Source: Tepidiforma bonchosmolovskayae
GTDB taxonomy: Bacteria > Chloroflexota > Dehalococcoidia > Tepidiformales > Tepidiformaceae
DNA: 64,000 bases
Assembly (NCBI RefSeq): GCF_008838325.1
Contig: NZ_CP042829.1
Span: 248,001 to 312,000 of the forward strand
Reading direction: 5' to 3'
Both the position numbers and the translations under genes were made by a program. Positions 63,100 through 64,000 of this stretch are shown in pieces (the first letter of the stretch is position 1; each line of letters begins with the position of its first letter). The notes under the pieces were generated by a model. It had not been told where the DNA came from and searched no databases. It saw only the letters and a program-made list of their open reading frames with translations.

Positions 63100-63188
63100 G
63101 CCGGCAATTGTTCCACGGACGGTGGGCGGAGGCGAACTGGCAGCCGCGGGCGGGGGCCGGTAGAGTCCGGAGCCGGGAGGAACGACGA

Positions 63189-63782
63189 ATGAACATGCGC
63201 GTCCAGCTCGTCATCGACGAGTTCAACCGGCACCGCCGGCAGTTCGAGCACCTGTGCCGCCAGCTCACCGAGGAGGAGCTTCGCAGCGGCATCCCGGGCA
63301 GCCACTGGACGGTGAAGGACTACATCGCCCATCTGTGCACCATCGACGGACTGATCGTGCCGCGGTTTGCAGCGATGGTGGGGCAGCAGGCGCCGCTGCC
63401 AGACACGCCGATTCCGAACCCGTTCGATATCGACGACTGGAACGAGGCGGCCGTGCGGTCGCGGGCGGAGCGGACCATCGAGGAGCTGCTGGCCGAGGCC
63501 GCGACGCACCGGGAGCGGCTGCTGCGGGCGGTGGCAGAGTTCACTGATGCCCATCTCGACCAGGAGATCCTGTACGGGGGCGACCGTAAGGCGCTCGACA
63601 TCCCGCCCTCGAAGGTGCGGTTCGGCGGGCTGCTCTGGGGGGTGGCAATCCACGACCCGACCCACACCCGGGACATCCTCCGGGCGCTGCCCCACCGGGC
63701 AGAGGAGCCCTGGATCCGGGAGTGGCTGGCGAGCGTGAGCGACGCGCTCGTACCGCAGGGCGTGCGGGAGCAGCGGGTCTGA
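63189..63782 (+). CDS. DinB-like four-helix protein
   Basis: 197 residues, GGAGG 8 nt before ATG 63189. Begins as a helix bundle with HWTVKDYIAHL (about 39-49) and has HDPTHTRDI (about 153-161); these His are in positions that bind Ni2+/Zn2+ in DinB/maleylpyruvate-isomerase-N-type proteins. Members include thiol-dependent transferases for mycothiol or bacillithiol; the cofactor used here is unknown. Divergent from the amidohydrolase. Confidence 0.75.
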   Translation: MNMRVQLVIDEFNRHRRQFEHLCRQLTEEELRSGIPGSHWTVKDYIAHLCTIDGLIVPRFAAMVGQQAPLPDTPIPNPFDIDDWNEAAVRSRAERTIEELLAEAATHRERLLRAVAEFTDAHLDQEILYGGDRKALDIPPSKVRFGGLLWGVAIHDPTHTRDILRALPHRAEEPWIREWLASVSDALVPQGVREQRV

Positions 63783-63792
63783 GGGCCGCTCT

Positions 63793-64000
63793 TCAGCCGC
63801 ACACGAAGCGGTAGATGCCCGCGGCCGCGCGGCCGGCCTGGACATCGAAGGCTGCGTAGAGGCTGGCGGCCATCATCGCGAGGATGATGACCGCCAGCGC
63901 AGCGCGGTAGGCGAAGGTGCCGGGCTCAGGCCGCACGGCGCTCGCCCGCCAGAGCCAGCGGAACCGGCTGGGCCGAGGTGCCGAGCCGGAACATCCCGAC
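63793..64000 (-). CDS. C-terminal part of a membrane protein (runs off the right edge)
   Basis: Minus-strand frame with TGA at 63795-63793 and open to the window end, giving 69 codons. It contains one hydrophobic segment (ALAVIILAMMAASLYAAF) preceded by a basic region and followed by a short tail ending FVCG. Converges on the DinB-like gene with 10 bp between stops. The start and most of the protein are outside the window, so no identity is possible. Confidence 0.5.
   Translation of the reverse strand, partial: SGCSGSAPRPSRFRWLWRASAVRPEPGTFAYRAALAVIILAMMAASLYAAFDVQAGRAAAGIYRFVCG

Overview
This is a GC-rich, densely packed bacterial chromosome segment: most gaps are under 200 bp, no gap between genes exceeds about 300 bp, and TGATG/ATGA gene overlaps and GTG or TTG starts are frequent. 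The mix of families (Tat-exported lipoprotein transporters, split ADP-forming CoA ligase, ThyX, arsM, CYTH-CHAD, CaiB/BaiF, DUF1800/DUF1501, many short-chain dehydrogenases) suggests a Chloroflexota bacterium, possibly a thermophile related to Tepidiforma. That assignment is an inference; no 16S gene lies in the window. No insertion sequence, prophage, CRISPR array or origin was seen.

Layout. 1-21.9 kb holds metabolic and housekeeping genes in short operons: a partial GMC oxidoreductase, an ADP-forming CoA ligase pair, rlmD-maf-response regulator, tRNA-Val, a lone sucD, CYTH-CHAD, a CaiB/BaiF CoA-transferase, a uracil-DNA glycosylase, arsM, thyX, a degenerate E2-like gene beside lipB, yebC, and a tandem-domain HxlR regulator. 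22.0-24.9 kb is an ancient translation block: tRNA-Thr(TGT), tRNA-Tyr(GTA), tRNA-Thr(GGT), tuf, rpmG, secE, nusG. Its usual continuation rplK-rplA (29.3-30.4 kb) is separated from it by an oppositely oriented peptide-transporter operon (binding protein, two permeases, no ATPases); rplJ/rplL/rpoB do not follow. 30.5-44.9 kb carries a universal stress protein, an ABC-2 exporter, short-chain dehydrogenases, an MFS pump, nth, a geranylgeranyl-reductase-like flavoprotein, a membrane-anchored metallopeptidase, a zinc-ribbon RNase H, and tlyA-nadK-recN.

45-48.6 kb encodes an oxalyl-CoA decarboxylase/2-hydroxyacyl-CoA lyase-type enzyme and an M3 oligopeptidase. 48.7-50.8 kb (minus) is an unusual membrane redox cassette: two tandem copies of a module made of a single-span Pro/Ala-rich protein plus a ferric-reductase-like cytochrome b protein, divergent from a Tat-exported DUF1800/DUF1501 pair. 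53.9-59.4 kb is a tightly coupled SAM by-product salvage operon (apt, mtnA, mtnP, PfkB kinase, GNAT, ahcY) that would recover adenine, adenosine and homocysteine. The right end has mutY, enoyl-CoA hydratase, an unknown acidic-tailed protein, an amidohydrolase, a DinB-like protein and a gene running off the edge.

Points most worth a second look: the duplicated cytochrome-b module, the catalytically dead E2 beside lipB, the codon-usage switch inside tuf, the transporter operon inside the nusG/rplK cluster, and the readable operators in front of arsM and the HxlR gene.
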